A DNA stretch of 64,000 bases from Phlegmacium glaucopus (taxonomy: Eukaryota; Basidiomycota; Agaricomycetes; Agaricales; Cortinariaceae). Below, piece after piece: positions 1 through 9,624 of the stretch. The position numbers were made by a program, and so were the translations under genes. Numbering within the stretch: position 1 is the stretch's first letter; each line of letters opens with the position of its first letter. The stretch spans positions 101,134 to 165,133 of the forward strand of contig MU130623.1 of assembly GCA_015039465.1 (NCBI GenBank). Direction: 5' to 3'. The notes beneath the pieces were generated by a model. The model worked only from the letters and a program-made list of their open reading frames with translations. It made no database searches and was not told the origin of the DNA.

Positions 1-1075
1 GCCGTCATTCATGTGTCGTCACCTTGCTAATAAAAATTAAAAACCCCCAGTGAGGGGGGGGGGTCGTCGTTCGTGTGTGTTTATCCGGGTAATAAAAGTA
101 AAAACCCCCCCAGCGAGGGGGGGTCGTCGTTGTCATATGTGGTTGTTGTGTGTGGTGGTGGTGGTGCATGGTAGTGGTGGTGGTGGTGGTGTGTGGTGGT
201 GGTCGTTGTGGTCATCGTCTGTGTAGTGTACTAAAATAAAAAATAAAAAATAAAACCCCCCCAGTGAGGGGGGGTCGTCGTCATTGTGCTGGTCGTCGTT
301 CGCGTGTCGTCATCGTTGTCTGTGTGCTATCGTCGTCGTAATATATCAATAAAATAAAAACAACCCCCCCCCCCCCCAAGTGAGGGGGGGTTGTTGTTGT
401 TGTTGCCCTTGTTGTTGTTGTTGTCATTACCTTCGTCGTTGTCGTTGTTACCCCTCGTCATTGTTACCCCTCGTCGTTGTTACCTCTCCTTGTTGTTGTT
501 GTTGCTCATTGTCGTCATTGGTCGTCGTCGCCACCCGTCTTGTCGTCCTTTATCGTCCTGGTTGTCGTGGTAGTTGTGAGAAGACGAAATGATGTTTGTT
601 GATTTCTGAGAAGTGCGGTCACGTGACCATACCTCGCGGTCTGAACAAAATTCGGAATTTGAATGGCGGCAAGGCATTGCCACCACACATATATAAATTA
701 CAGTTAACTTATATACATTTAAATTACTATTGACTTATATATGATTCTTTTAATTCTGAAAAATATTTAAAAGTAAGAGTTGAGGAAATCCCAGGAATTC
801 CAGGTGGATTCCAGGTGGATTCTGTGTTGGGGATTCCTAAGGAATTCCGGGAATCCTGGTATCAATTTCATTGAGTACCAGGAATCCACCAGGAATCCTC
901 CTGGACTAGGAAGAGCCAGGAATGTCAATTTCAGGGGGAATTGGCTGGGAGAAAACTCCTCCCGGAATCCTGGTATTCCTACCAGGAATGGTAGGAATCC
1001 TCCAGGAATCCTCCCGGAATAGGTAGGAATCCACCAGGAATCCTCCAGGAAGACGTGGGGGAGTGTAAAGACCTC
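1..1075 (-). mobile_element. Minisatellite-filled TIR element, copy 1 (one end only; truncated by window start)
   Basis: The right boundary has GGGGGAGTGTAAAGACCTC at about 1057-1075, the reverse complement of the left end of the complete copy at 41691-43585. Both copies have the same order of parts, here inverted: a GC-hairpin and trinucleotide-microsatellite core (1-600), a unique AT-rich stretch (about 660-775), then subterminal GGAATCC/GGATTCC short repeats (about 780-1055). The inserted DNA interrupts the hAT transposase reading frame on its right. I see no transposase in either copy, so it is probably non-autonomous. Superfamily is unknown; the 8-bp target duplication of copy 2 suggests a hAT- or KDZ-like mechanism (inference). 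Confidence 0.75.
44..390. repeat. Four GC-clamp hairpins spaced through microsatellite DNA
   Basis: Short palindromes of the form C(5-14)-AGTGA-G(7-8) lie at 44-63, 105-123, 256-274 and 364-390. Each is preceded by an A-rich run with TAATAAAA-like sequence and followed by GTC or GTT trinucleotide repeats. The same module recurs in the opposite orientation at 42538-43248 and in a decayed copy at 3440-4105, so it belongs to the transposon family and is not chance low-complexity DNA. Confidence 0.8.
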
Positions 1076-2302
1076 CAGACGAGTGCCATTATGGGCCGTG
1101 TTCATCTGGGTGAATCCAAGAAGAGCGTGCTCTATCCTCCAATCACCAGGTGTCAGCTCTTCGATCCAATGTCCTGTAACAACAAAATAGCCATCGCTAT
1201 TTGACGCCTGCCATGCATCGCAAGTGAGGCTGATTTCACCGCTTACAACCTTACTCTAATAAAATATACATTCAACGCAATCCCCAAGTAATAAATTAAT
1301 GTACTTACATTCAGGCGTTCTCTTAAAGCCTTCATTTGCTGCTTAAAGGTGGTGATAATTGCCTCGCAAGTCTGCTTTCGACTAGGAATTATGATGCCAT
1401 GGGTGGCGTGAGCCGCAGTCTCAACCATTTTTTGAAAGGCTGGATGGTCAAAGGCTTGGATGGGCTAGAGTATTGCATCAGTACATATATAATAATGTTT
1501 TTAAATTGACGCACCTGATCTGTCTCAATTAACCATTGTATGGCAGCTTCTTTGAATAACTTGTTGGTATACGGCTTTGGCTTATCCTCAGGCTTCATGG
1601 GGTTGAAGTGGCTATCAACTTGGCTTTGACGGAGTGTTGTTTCGAGGAATGTGGCTCGTCTGGCTTTCGTGTCTTTGGGAAGCATTGATTCAAAATTGTT
1701 TTGCTTACACCACTTGCGGTAGACAGCCTGAGTAGTACAAATTAGTAGGCAAGTGTAATATGGCAAATAAAATGGCGTACAGAGTGACGTGCTGCCTGCC
1801 ATATGCCGATGAAGGGTGGAGACGTCATCAACAAGATTTGTTTCTTGCTTAGGACAGCCCTTGCCCTCACTACATTGAATTATTTAGTTTTAGTAAAGAA
1901 AGAATTGCGGGTACACAAACCTGCATGTTTCACAAAGGCGCCGGCCCTTTTTATTGCCTTTTACATGGATGGTTTTGCTGAAAAAGTTCTTGACATCGGC
2001 GGTTGGATTGATTTTGTTCTTCTTTGGAGGGGCTTCGTCATTGATATTGTGAATATTGATGTCGTTGTGCATACCTGAGCTGTCAAGGGTCTTGTCGACT
2101 GAGGTAAAGTAAGTTTTACTGAAAGAAATCATATTTTTTGCTTACCTTGTGCTTTTCGAGCATATTTTTGCTTCTTTTTCCTTGGTTTCCTCTGTCTAGG
2201 CGTGTTTTTGGACTCACTATCACCTGTTGCACCTTCATCATCATCAGTTACGCTTGGTGGGCGCTTGTTTGAGGCTGGCCGTGCATTGTCTGTATTCTGC
2301 AT
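1076..2302 (-). pseudogene. hAT-family transposase, N-terminal half, cut by a transposon insertion
   Basis: A multi-exon reading frame runs right to left from an ATG at 2302. Exon 1 (2302-2146) is basic and low-complexity and ends at a GTAAGC donor. Next comes a BED-type zinc finger: ADVKNFF, then CETC, and after an intron VDDVSTLHRHM with the paired histidines. A conserved hAT block follows (YRKWCKQNN, FKEAAIQWLIETDQ, PIQAFDHPAFQKMVETA) with short introns at about 1465-1515 and 1250-1305, then the start of the catalytic region (GEISLTCDAWQASNSDGYF). The frame stays open to about 1076, where the minisatellite TIR element begins; the remaining catalytic domain lies off the window. No internal stops are seen, so the gene was probably intact when hit. 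Family assignment is firm; exon edges are approximate. Confidence 0.75.
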
Positions 2303-2519
2303 CGTAACAGGGTCTGATGACCCTGTTGCAACAATGTCAATGTCGTCATTGATGATGTTGGTATGGAAGATGGTGGGGGAACAGGCTGTGGATTTGGGGC
2401 ATTTCGAGTGGTGCCAGTGGAAGTCGCAATAAATTGACAGTGGGAAGAAAGCGCAGGTACAGAAACATTGTTCTTATCTATTAATTTTGACGTGGGATTC
2501 GAAGCTCTTAAAGGCCACG

Positions 2520-3091
2520 TGTTACATTCCGTTATACATTACTCCGTTCCGGCTCCGTTGGAGCTGTTTCTGGTAGTCCGTACTCCATACAGTGCCTTCC
2601 CTTATATCCCAAACTACTCTTCCTATGTTCAACTCCGAGACTTCTCCGTGTCATTCCGGTTCCTCCGTCTATACTCCAAACCCGTTATCACTTCTTCGCC
2701 ACTACCACTATTCTTTGTCATCATCTTTCCCATCATCAGTCAGCACACCCGCCATGGATTATTCACCCAAGAATGCAGGACCTTTCCGGGAGCAGAACGC
2801 AGCACTTTATATTTATCTTTTATATTTCGGTTGCTATTCCTTTTATTATTTAAGTACTCGAAACTTGTATGTTTTCCCTCAGTTCGAATATCAACTTAGT
2901 TTCCTCCTCTTGTTCGTCCTCTAAGTCACTGAGGTCTTCCGTCTTATTCCTTTCTCTTCCGGTTCCGAAATCAGGACATCTTAGGAGCTGGGTGGCACAG
3001 CACACACACTGAGGCCAATGTCCTTTCCGCTTACTGTTCCGGTTCCGTTCCGGAGTAGCTCCGACGTGACTTCCTTGTTTTAAACTTAACA
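2520..3091 (+). mobile_element. Solo LTR of the chromovirus family
   Basis: This 572-bp unit starts TGTTACATTCCG and ends CTTAACA. It aligns throughout with the two LTRs of the complete chromovirus (25444-26018 and 32259-32842). It is flanked by a perfect 5-bp target duplication, CCACG at 2515-2519 and 3092-3096, as expected for a Ty3/gypsy integrase. No internal region is present, so it arose by LTR-LTR recombination. It lies just upstream of the hAT transposase start. Confidence 0.92.
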
Positions 3092-3109
3092 CCACGTTGC
3101 CATCCTTTT

Positions 3110-4170
3110 ACTATAATCTTAAATCTTTTGATAGCTTTTATTGTGAAAAAAAAAGGAACTATACAGTACATACTCTGCCAGATCAGCCACATAATCAGCC
3201 ACCAAAAGCCGCGGCTTGAGCTCTGGCCCAGGGCTTTCAAATACCATAGCCCGAGCCACAGGCTCTGAAAAGCCCAAGCTTGGGCATGGCCTGGCCTGGG
3301 CTTTTCAGGGCCTCCAGGCCAAGCCTGCACATCACTATTGTGGAGGTGGTGGTGAGTTGTTGTTGTGGTGGTGGTGGTTGATGTAGTTGTTATACCTGTA
3401 GTTCATTGTTAGTAGAGTGGTATTAAATTTAAAATTTTTTTAAAAAACCAAGACCCCCCTAGCGAGGGGGGTAGCCATTGTTGTTGCTGTTGTTGTCATC
3501 ATTCCTTCATTTGTCATTGTTGTTGTTTGTTTGTCATTGTTGTTCACTCATCCAAGTCGTGTGTTGTCATTTGTCATGTCGTTGTCAGGTGTAGGTGTAG
3601 TTAGTTACAAAGTAGGATACCCCTCTGACAAGAGGGTTACCATTGTAATTTGAAGCTGAAGTGTTAGGGCAACCTACATATAAGAGGAGACAGGGACTCT
3701 AGGGAGAGTGGGGAGTCTATAAAGACTAGGTGACAGTAGCAATGAGCTAGCAAAGTAGGGATTTCCAGTTAATAATGAGATAAGGTCAGTAATTACTGAC
3801 TACTACTCGAAATAGGGTGGTAGCCAAACAGAGGCAAATAAGTATGTAATCAAGTCGAAATAAGGATAAAATGTCAACAGTGAGGATGGTATATACTTCA
3901 GGGTTATCCCCTAACATGAAGAGGATTTTAAAAAAACCCCTGTGAAGGGGGGTGTGGTGCCTCGTGGTGGAGGTGGTTGTGAGGGTGGTCATCGTAGTTG
4001 TGTTGTTGTTGTCATTTGAGACTAATGAAATCAAAGAAAGTTAATATAGTGAAATTAAAACAAATAAAAAACAAACCCACCCCCCGAGTGAGGGGGGTAC
4101 ATCATTGTCGTTGTCGTCATTGCTAGTCGTGGTTGTGGTTGTGGTGAGACGAAGTGTTGTTGAACTTACC
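3110..4170. mobile_element. Decayed remains of the minisatellite element and other repeats
   Basis: From 3180 to 3335 there is a GC-rich block with repeated CCTGGGC/GCCCAGG motifs and no coding signal. From about 3340, GTTGTT/GTGGTG microsatellite and three GC-clamp hairpins (about 3452-3472, 3934-3952, 4077-4106), each preceded by an A-rich run, identify a third, heavily decayed copy of the element at 1-1075 and 41691-43585. No ends or target duplication could be found. Confidence 0.5.
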
Positions 4171-4199
4171 TATTTAGTAATTTTGGATTTGTTTAGGGT

Positions 4200-4440
4200 T
4201 GGTTTATTTAACTTAATGAAAAAGTCTCGAAAAATGTGTGACGTGACAGAGTGATGAAACTAGACTATGCTAGATAGCACTGGTGTGTGCAATGTGAATA
4301 CTATGAAACTATAACTCACTATAGTTATGGTGATGTGACTGTAGGATACTATAAGATACTGTAATTTTGTGTGATGTGACTATAGGCTACTATAATTTGG
4401 TGACATAACTATGACAAACTATGGGAAATCCCTGATTTTG
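4200..4440. repeat. Short degenerate tandem repeats
   Basis: Several imperfect repeats of GTGATGTGACTATAGGATACTA type occur with a period of about 40-60 bp. They abut the left 165-bp array. No coding potential seen. Confidence 0.5.
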
Positions 4441-5286
4441 CTGATGGGGGTATTCAAGCATTTTATGGGGCGTAATTGCTGTCTCATTAATGTCATTCCA
4501 GTAATTTGCTCCATTCTTGATGGTTTTTTGTGGGAAAAATGACCCGCAGGTGTGCCAAGTGACCTACCAGTGACACAGGGAAAATCCCCGCCAGGGTGGG
4601 CTTACTCTGGTGGGGTTTCCCAGAATTTTCCAAGGCTTACTTGCTATTTAATGAATGCAATTACAGTAATGTAAACAGGTCTTTATGGGAAAAATGACCC
4701 ACAGGTGTGCCAATTAACCTGTCAGTGACACTGAAATAATCCATGCCAGGTTATGCTGACCCTGGCGGGGTATCACAGCATCTTCTGGGGCTTAATTGCT
4801 GTCTCATTCATCTAATTACAGTAATATAATCAATTCTTGATGATTTTTTATGGGAAAAATGACCTGCAGGTGTGCCAATTGACCTTCCAGTGATACATTA
4901 ATAATCCCCACCTGGGTGTGCTGACCCCAGCAGGTTATCCCAGTATTTTCCATGGCTTAATTGCTGTCTCGTTAATGTGATTATAATAATTTAATCAATT
5001 CTTTATGGGACACATGCCTCACAGGTGTGCCAATTTACTTTCCAGGGATACTGGAATGATTCAAATCAGGTTGTGCTGACTCTGACAGCATATCCTACAA
5101 TTTTCCAGCACTAAACTGCTGTCTCATTAATGTTATTACAGTACTTAATTTTTTCTGGGGAAATTGACCTGGCAGTGACACTGGAATGATCCCTGTGAGG
5201 TTGTGCTGACTCTGGTGGGTTATCTCAGCATTTTCCGGGGCTTACTTTCTGTCTCATTTATGTTATTACAGTAATTTAATCAATTC
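4441..5286 (-). repeat. Left arm of an inverted ~165-bp tandem array (about 5-6 units)
   Basis: The motif TTTAATCAATTCTTGATGG and variants recur near 4507, 4668, 4827, 4990 and 5277, giving a period of about 160 bp. Each unit carries GGGAAAAATGACC-CAGGTGTGCCAATT, a CCAGTGACAC motif and a CCNGGNNNNGCTGACC motif. The units are the reverse complement of those at 5890-7400. Divergence between units is high, so the array is old. Confidence 0.85.
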
Positions 5287-5628
5287 TTGATGGTTACAGA
5301 AGCCAAATATGTGGCACTTACTCACTCTTTGAAGGATATTTTGTGGATACATAAACAACTTTCAGAATTTTCTAATTTATTTTCTTTTAATTTACCCACC
5401 ACTCTTTTATGTGACCATCAGGGCAACATTTGTTTATCCAAATATTCTACTCTTCACAATCACACCAAACACGTTGGCATAGACTTTCATTTTATCCAAC
5501 AGACTATTTCTTATGGCCATATTGCCCTGAAATATTGCCCTACATCAAATATAATAGCTGATATATTCATGAAGTCACTTGCTCATAACAAGTTCATCAA
5601 GTTTCGAGAACTCCTTGGACTCAAGTGA
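5287..5628 (+). pseudogene. Ty1/copia polyprotein 3' end (RNase H C-terminus)
   Basis: An open stretch of about 113 codons matches the last part of copia-type pol. Landmarks are EAKYVALTHSLKDILW, the CDHQGNICLSK motif (usually CDNQGAI-LSK), TKHVGIDFHFIQQ and CPTSNIIADIFMKSL (usually ADIFTKAL). The frame ends with TGA at 5626, followed by a polypurine tract (GAAGGGGAG, 5645-5652). Only this 3' fragment remains, joined directly to the left 165-bp array. Confidence 0.85.
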
Positions 5629-5652
5629 CCCCATATCTGTCTAGAAGGGGAG

Positions 5653-5873
5653 TGTTGAACTTACTTCATGAATTTATGTCTTATTATGTAGTATTGGTTA
5701 CTTACATTTTCATTGTTGTTTACATGACACCTCAGTGCTTAAACATCACTGAGGTGTAAGTTATTCATTTGTTATATTATACCCATTATACATTCTTTAG
5801 TCCATTAATGATTAGGTATTCTAGAATATTACAGTGCTTAAACATCACTGAGGTTCCATTAATTATTAGTTCA
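5653..5873 (+). mobile_element. Probable copia 3' LTR (end uncertain)
   Basis: The sequence begins TGTTGAACTTAC directly after the polypurine tract, where a 3' LTR should begin. It contains two copies of the palindrome CCTCAGTG-CTTAAACAT-CACTGAGG or its half (about 5731-5757 and 5831-5854). The right end is ambiguous; GTTCA at 5869-5873 is the best TG...CA partner. The right 165-bp array resumes by about 5900. Confidence 0.5.
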
Positions 5874-5889
5874 TATGCCGGTAACCCTG

Positions 5890-7400
5890 CATATTCTAGA
5901 TTATTCCAGTGTCACTGATGGGTCAATGAGCATACCTACAGGTCATTTTCCCCATAAAAATTCATCAAGAATTGATTAAATCACTGTAATAACATGAATA
6001 AGACAGCAATTCAACCTTGAAAAATTCTGAGATTCCCCACCAGGGTCAGCATGCCCAGGCGGGGACCATTTCAGTATAACTTGTGGGTCAATTAGCACCC
6101 CTGGGGTCATTTTCCCATGGAAAATAATCAAGAATTGATTATATTACTGTAATTACATAAATGAGACAGCAATTAAGCCCTGGGAAATGCTGTGATACCC
6201 CGCCAGGGTCAGCACAACCCAACAGAAATTAATCCTGTGTCACTGGGCAGGCCAATGGATGAGCACAGCTGTGGGTCATTTCTCCCATAAAAAATCATCA
6301 AGAATTAATTATATTACTGTAATTACATGGATGAGACAGCAATTAAGCCCCAGAAAATGCTGTGATACCCCACCAGGGTCAACACAACCTGGCAGGAATT
6401 ATTCCTCTGTCACTGGCAGGCCAATGGGCACAGCTGCAGGTCATTTTTCCCATAAAAAACCATCAAGAATTGATTATTTTTCTGTAATTACATGAATGAG
6501 ACAGCAATTAAGCCCCGGAAAATGGTGTGATACCCTGCCAGGGTCAGCACAGCCTGGCAGGATTTATTCCTGTGTCACTGGCAGGCCAATGGACACATCT
6601 GCAGGTCATTTCTCCCATAAAAACCCATGAAGAATTGATTATATTACTGTAATTACATGAATGAGACAGCAATTAAGCCCCGGAAAATGCTGTGATACCC
6701 CACAAGGGTACACACAACCTGGCGGGAATTATTCCTGTGTCACTGGCAGGCCAATGGGCACAGTTGTGGGTCATTTTTCCCATAAAAAACCATCAAGAAT
6801 TAATTATATTACTGTAATTACATGAATGAGACAACAATTAAGCCCCGGAAAATGCTGTGATACCCTGCCAGGGTCAGCATAACCTGGCGGGAATTATTCC
6901 TGTGTCACTGGCAGGCCAATAGGCACAGTTGCAGGTCATTTTTCCCATAAAAATCATTAAGAATTGAGTAAATTACTGGAATAACATTAATGAGATGGCA
7001 ATTAAGCCCCGGAACATGCTGGGATACCCTGCTGGGGTCAGCATAACCTGGCAGGGATTATTGCAGTGTCACTGGCAGGTTATTTGGCACACCTGTTGGT
7101 TATTTTTCCCATAAAGAACTGTTTGCATTACTGTAATCACATGAATGAGACAGCAATTAAGCCCCGTAAAATACTGGGATACCCCGCCAGGGTCAGCATA
7201 ACCTGGTGGGGATTATTTCAGTGTCACTGGCGGGTTAATTGGCACACCTGTGGGTCATTTGTCCCATAGAAAACCATCAATAATTGATTAAATTACTGTA
7301 ATCACATTCATGGGGCATGAATTAAGCCCTGGAAAATGCTAGGGGAACCTGCCGGGGTCAGCACCACCTGGGTATGACAGCAGTATCATTAATGGGTTGT
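5890..7400 (+). repeat. Right arm of the inverted ~165-bp tandem array (about 9 units)
   Basis: GAATTGATTATATTACTGTAA and variants recur near 5970, 6131, 6302, 6469, 6633, 6800, 6961, 7119 and 7284, with spacings of 158-171 bp. Each unit contains GAGACAGCAATTAAGCCC, a GATACCCCGCCAGGGTCAGC motif, TGTGTCACTGGCAGG and CATTTTTCCCATAAAAA. Open stretches here are short and follow the repeat period, so they are not genes. Confidence 0.88.
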
Positions 7401-7609
7401 GTCTATCCTATGTAGAGGAACCTCCCGGGTGACTCCCTGCCCCCCAGGGCATTCTTTCACCCTCACAGTAGTAATATATATCCCAGTTAAGCAGTACATT
7501 ATATATAGAGGACCGCTAAGCCACTAGCAGGTGCGCTGGTGCTGTAATTGTCAATACATTGTATGCATTCACTGCACTGTGTTACACACTACACTGTAGC
7601 TTATCTATG

Positions 7610-7728
7610 TGGGAGTTGGGCAGCACAGCACATACACTGAGGCCATAGTCCTTTCCATTACTTGTTCCAGTTCCATTCCATCTGTTCTGGAATTGCTCCA
7701 ACATTTTTTCCTTGTTCCATACTTAACA
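7610..7728 (+). mobile_element. 3' fragment of a chromovirus LTR
   Basis: GTTGGGCAGCACAGCACATACACTGAGG through CTTAACA matches the last ~120 bp of the chromovirus LTR (as at 25905-26018), with most CpG sites changed to TpG or CpA. The 5' part is missing. Confidence 0.75.
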
Positions 7729-8160
7729 TATAGCAAGATGGATAGCTGAGGGGAAGGTTGTGGGTCCATAGCCACAACAACAATGACAAAACCTTTTACA
7801 TAATAAGAAATATAACTGATGTGTCCATAGATAGGCTGTTCTTGAAATGATGGGCCATAAATATGATCAAATGTGAGCTGATGACTGATGTGAATAGTGG
7901 ATTGATCATGTTGTTGTATCGCTAGCCAAGGGATAAAAGGATGGTAAATGTTTAGGATCATGTTGATAGTGGTGGTGGGCAATGCCTTTTATGGGCTTGG
8001 CAGTGTTACATCACTTCACATTGCCAAGTGTGTGACAAAGTGTGAAACACTTGAAACATAGCTTGCTCGCTCAGTTCTGCATCATCCTGGATGATTTCTT
8101 TGGTATGATAAATGTATTATAGCATCATGGGAATATATAGTGAATGAATTTTGATCATAA
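7729..8160 (-). repeat. Dispersed repeat with a relic coding segment (matches 32960-33270)
   Basis: Read on the minus strand, 7980-7735 translates to a segment with NIYHPFIPWLAIQQ and YGHISYISYYVKGF. It is about 80% identical to the plus-strand segment at about 33030-33230 (NIYHPFVPWLVIQQ, YGRISYISHYVKGF). Both copies lie next to chromovirus LTR sequence, though at different positions. I do not recognise the family; it is probably part of an unclassified transposable element. Confidence 0.5.
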
Positions 8161-8613
8161 AAATAGTAATTAAGTGGTTTTTTGAGGTGGCTGTGCTTTC
8201 TTTATCTGATGGACTGAAACTTCCAGGTAATATAACACTTCAATTATTCATTTCTGCAACATATTTTGGTGATGTGAAATTCTCTACTATGTATTTTAAA
8301 TATTTTTCAGCAGTTATTTTATTTTATTGCACACTCAGGACCTTACAAATGAACAATTTCTACCCAAATACCTGCCAAAATGCCATTTTTTCAACTTAAC
8401 AGTTCAGAAACTGGTTTATGTAACTTGTCTTGGTGATGTGAAATGTTCTAATATGTATGTTTAATTGGTTATATCTAGCCAAAACCAAAACCGACAAACA
8501 AAACAAAACCGAACGAATACTGTGAAAGGAGAAATACCTGAACCAGTATAAGAAACAAAGAGCAAGGACGTCTTTACCTCTGAAAACCAAAACCAAAACA
8601 ACTCGAATCAACA
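8161..8613. other. AT-rich spacer and 5' leader of the gypsy relic
   Basis: 8260-8470 holds two copies of a TTGGTGATGTGAAAT-TCT-TATGTAT motif. From 8480 it becomes A/C-rich (AAACCAAAACCGAC-like), typical of an untranslated leader just before a retrotransposon gag. No 5' LTR is recognisable. Confidence 0.5.
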
Positions 8614-9615
8614 ATGGCTGGAGAAGCATCAACAACTCCCCAAATCCCAAGAGAATTGAACATCAATAAACCGACACCTTTTACCAGTGATAGACGCAAA
8701 GTAAAAACATTCTTACAGGAATGTAGAATATACCTAACAACAAACTCTACTTCAAAGATGGACCGAAGATTGCGTTCATACTCTCTTTCATGAACAGAGG
8801 CAGCACAGTGGAAAGAAAGTTGGATAGACAGTATCACCACGTCAGATGGAACAATTGTCCTCCCAACCCTCGCCAACTTCTACACAATCATCACCGAACA
8901 ATTCAGAGAAGTCAATCGAATCCAAGACGCTATACACAAGTTGACCTTGTTAAGACAAGGAAAGAAACCCGCAGAACAAATTGTAACAGAATTCTCTCTC
9001 TTGACCAGACAAGCAGGATTAGAAGAAAAGAGCGCTTCGGACAACATCCACCTGATCCATATGTTCCAAAAAATCTTGAACCCTTCCTTGACGAGAAAGA
9101 TCTTGATAGCTGACAATGTCCCCATGACAATCAAAGGCTGGAAAGATAGAGCCATCCAATACAACACCCAATACTGATTCGCAATGGCAATTTTGTCATC
9201 CAAACAACCAAACAGGAAACCATACGACCCAGTTTACTGAGAAGAAAAACCGAGATACGAAGGATGAAACTGGTCCTCGAACAAACAAACCGACCCTGAT
9301 GCAATGGACATCGACGCAATGAGCTACAAAAAACAAGGAGAATACATGCGAAAAGGCTTGTGCTTCAAATGTGACAAGCCAGGCCATATATCTCGAGACT
9401 GCAAAGAAAAGAAGGGAGGATACCAAGGATCCTCAAACAATTATCGAAACAATCAGACCCAACAAAAGAAACTCTCGGTCAAAGACATCCATTCTTTAAT
9501 CAAAGGATTGAACCAAGAAGACAACAAGAAGCTCACCAACATGCAACTTGGCATTCATGAAAACAAAAAGATAGTTGAGGTTGAAGATGAAGGTTTTTTT
9601 GGAGTGGAGAACTGA
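8614..9615 (+). pseudogene. Ty3/gypsy gag, broken
   Basis: The ATG at 8614 opens a gag that can be followed to 9615. Recognisable parts are the capsid region around 8800-9170 (AAQWKESWIDSI, NRIQDAIHKLTLLRQGKKPAEQ) and a CCHC zinc knuckle CFKCDKPGHISRDC at about 9364-9405. The N-terminal part needs two small frame changes near 8740 and 8795. In-frame TGA codons occur at 9175, 9238 and 9265, apparently at former arginine CGA codons. The gene continues into pol just downstream. It is non-functional as it stands. Confidence 0.85.
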
Positions 9616-9624
9616 ATCAATGTC

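Noticed and set aside
780..1022. Gly/Asn/Arg/Pro-rich frames at 767-1105 and 41744-41999 as secreted repeat proteins
   Set aside because: They come from GGAATCC/GGATTCC subterminal transposon repeats and differ between copies by indels that ignore frame.
4153..4200. TGTTGAACTTAC, same as the copia LTR start
   Set aside because: Only 12 bp match and the following sequence is unrelated.
5890..7400. CRISPR-like array
   Set aside because: Units are ~165 bp, contiguous, without unique spacers, and in a eukaryotic genome.
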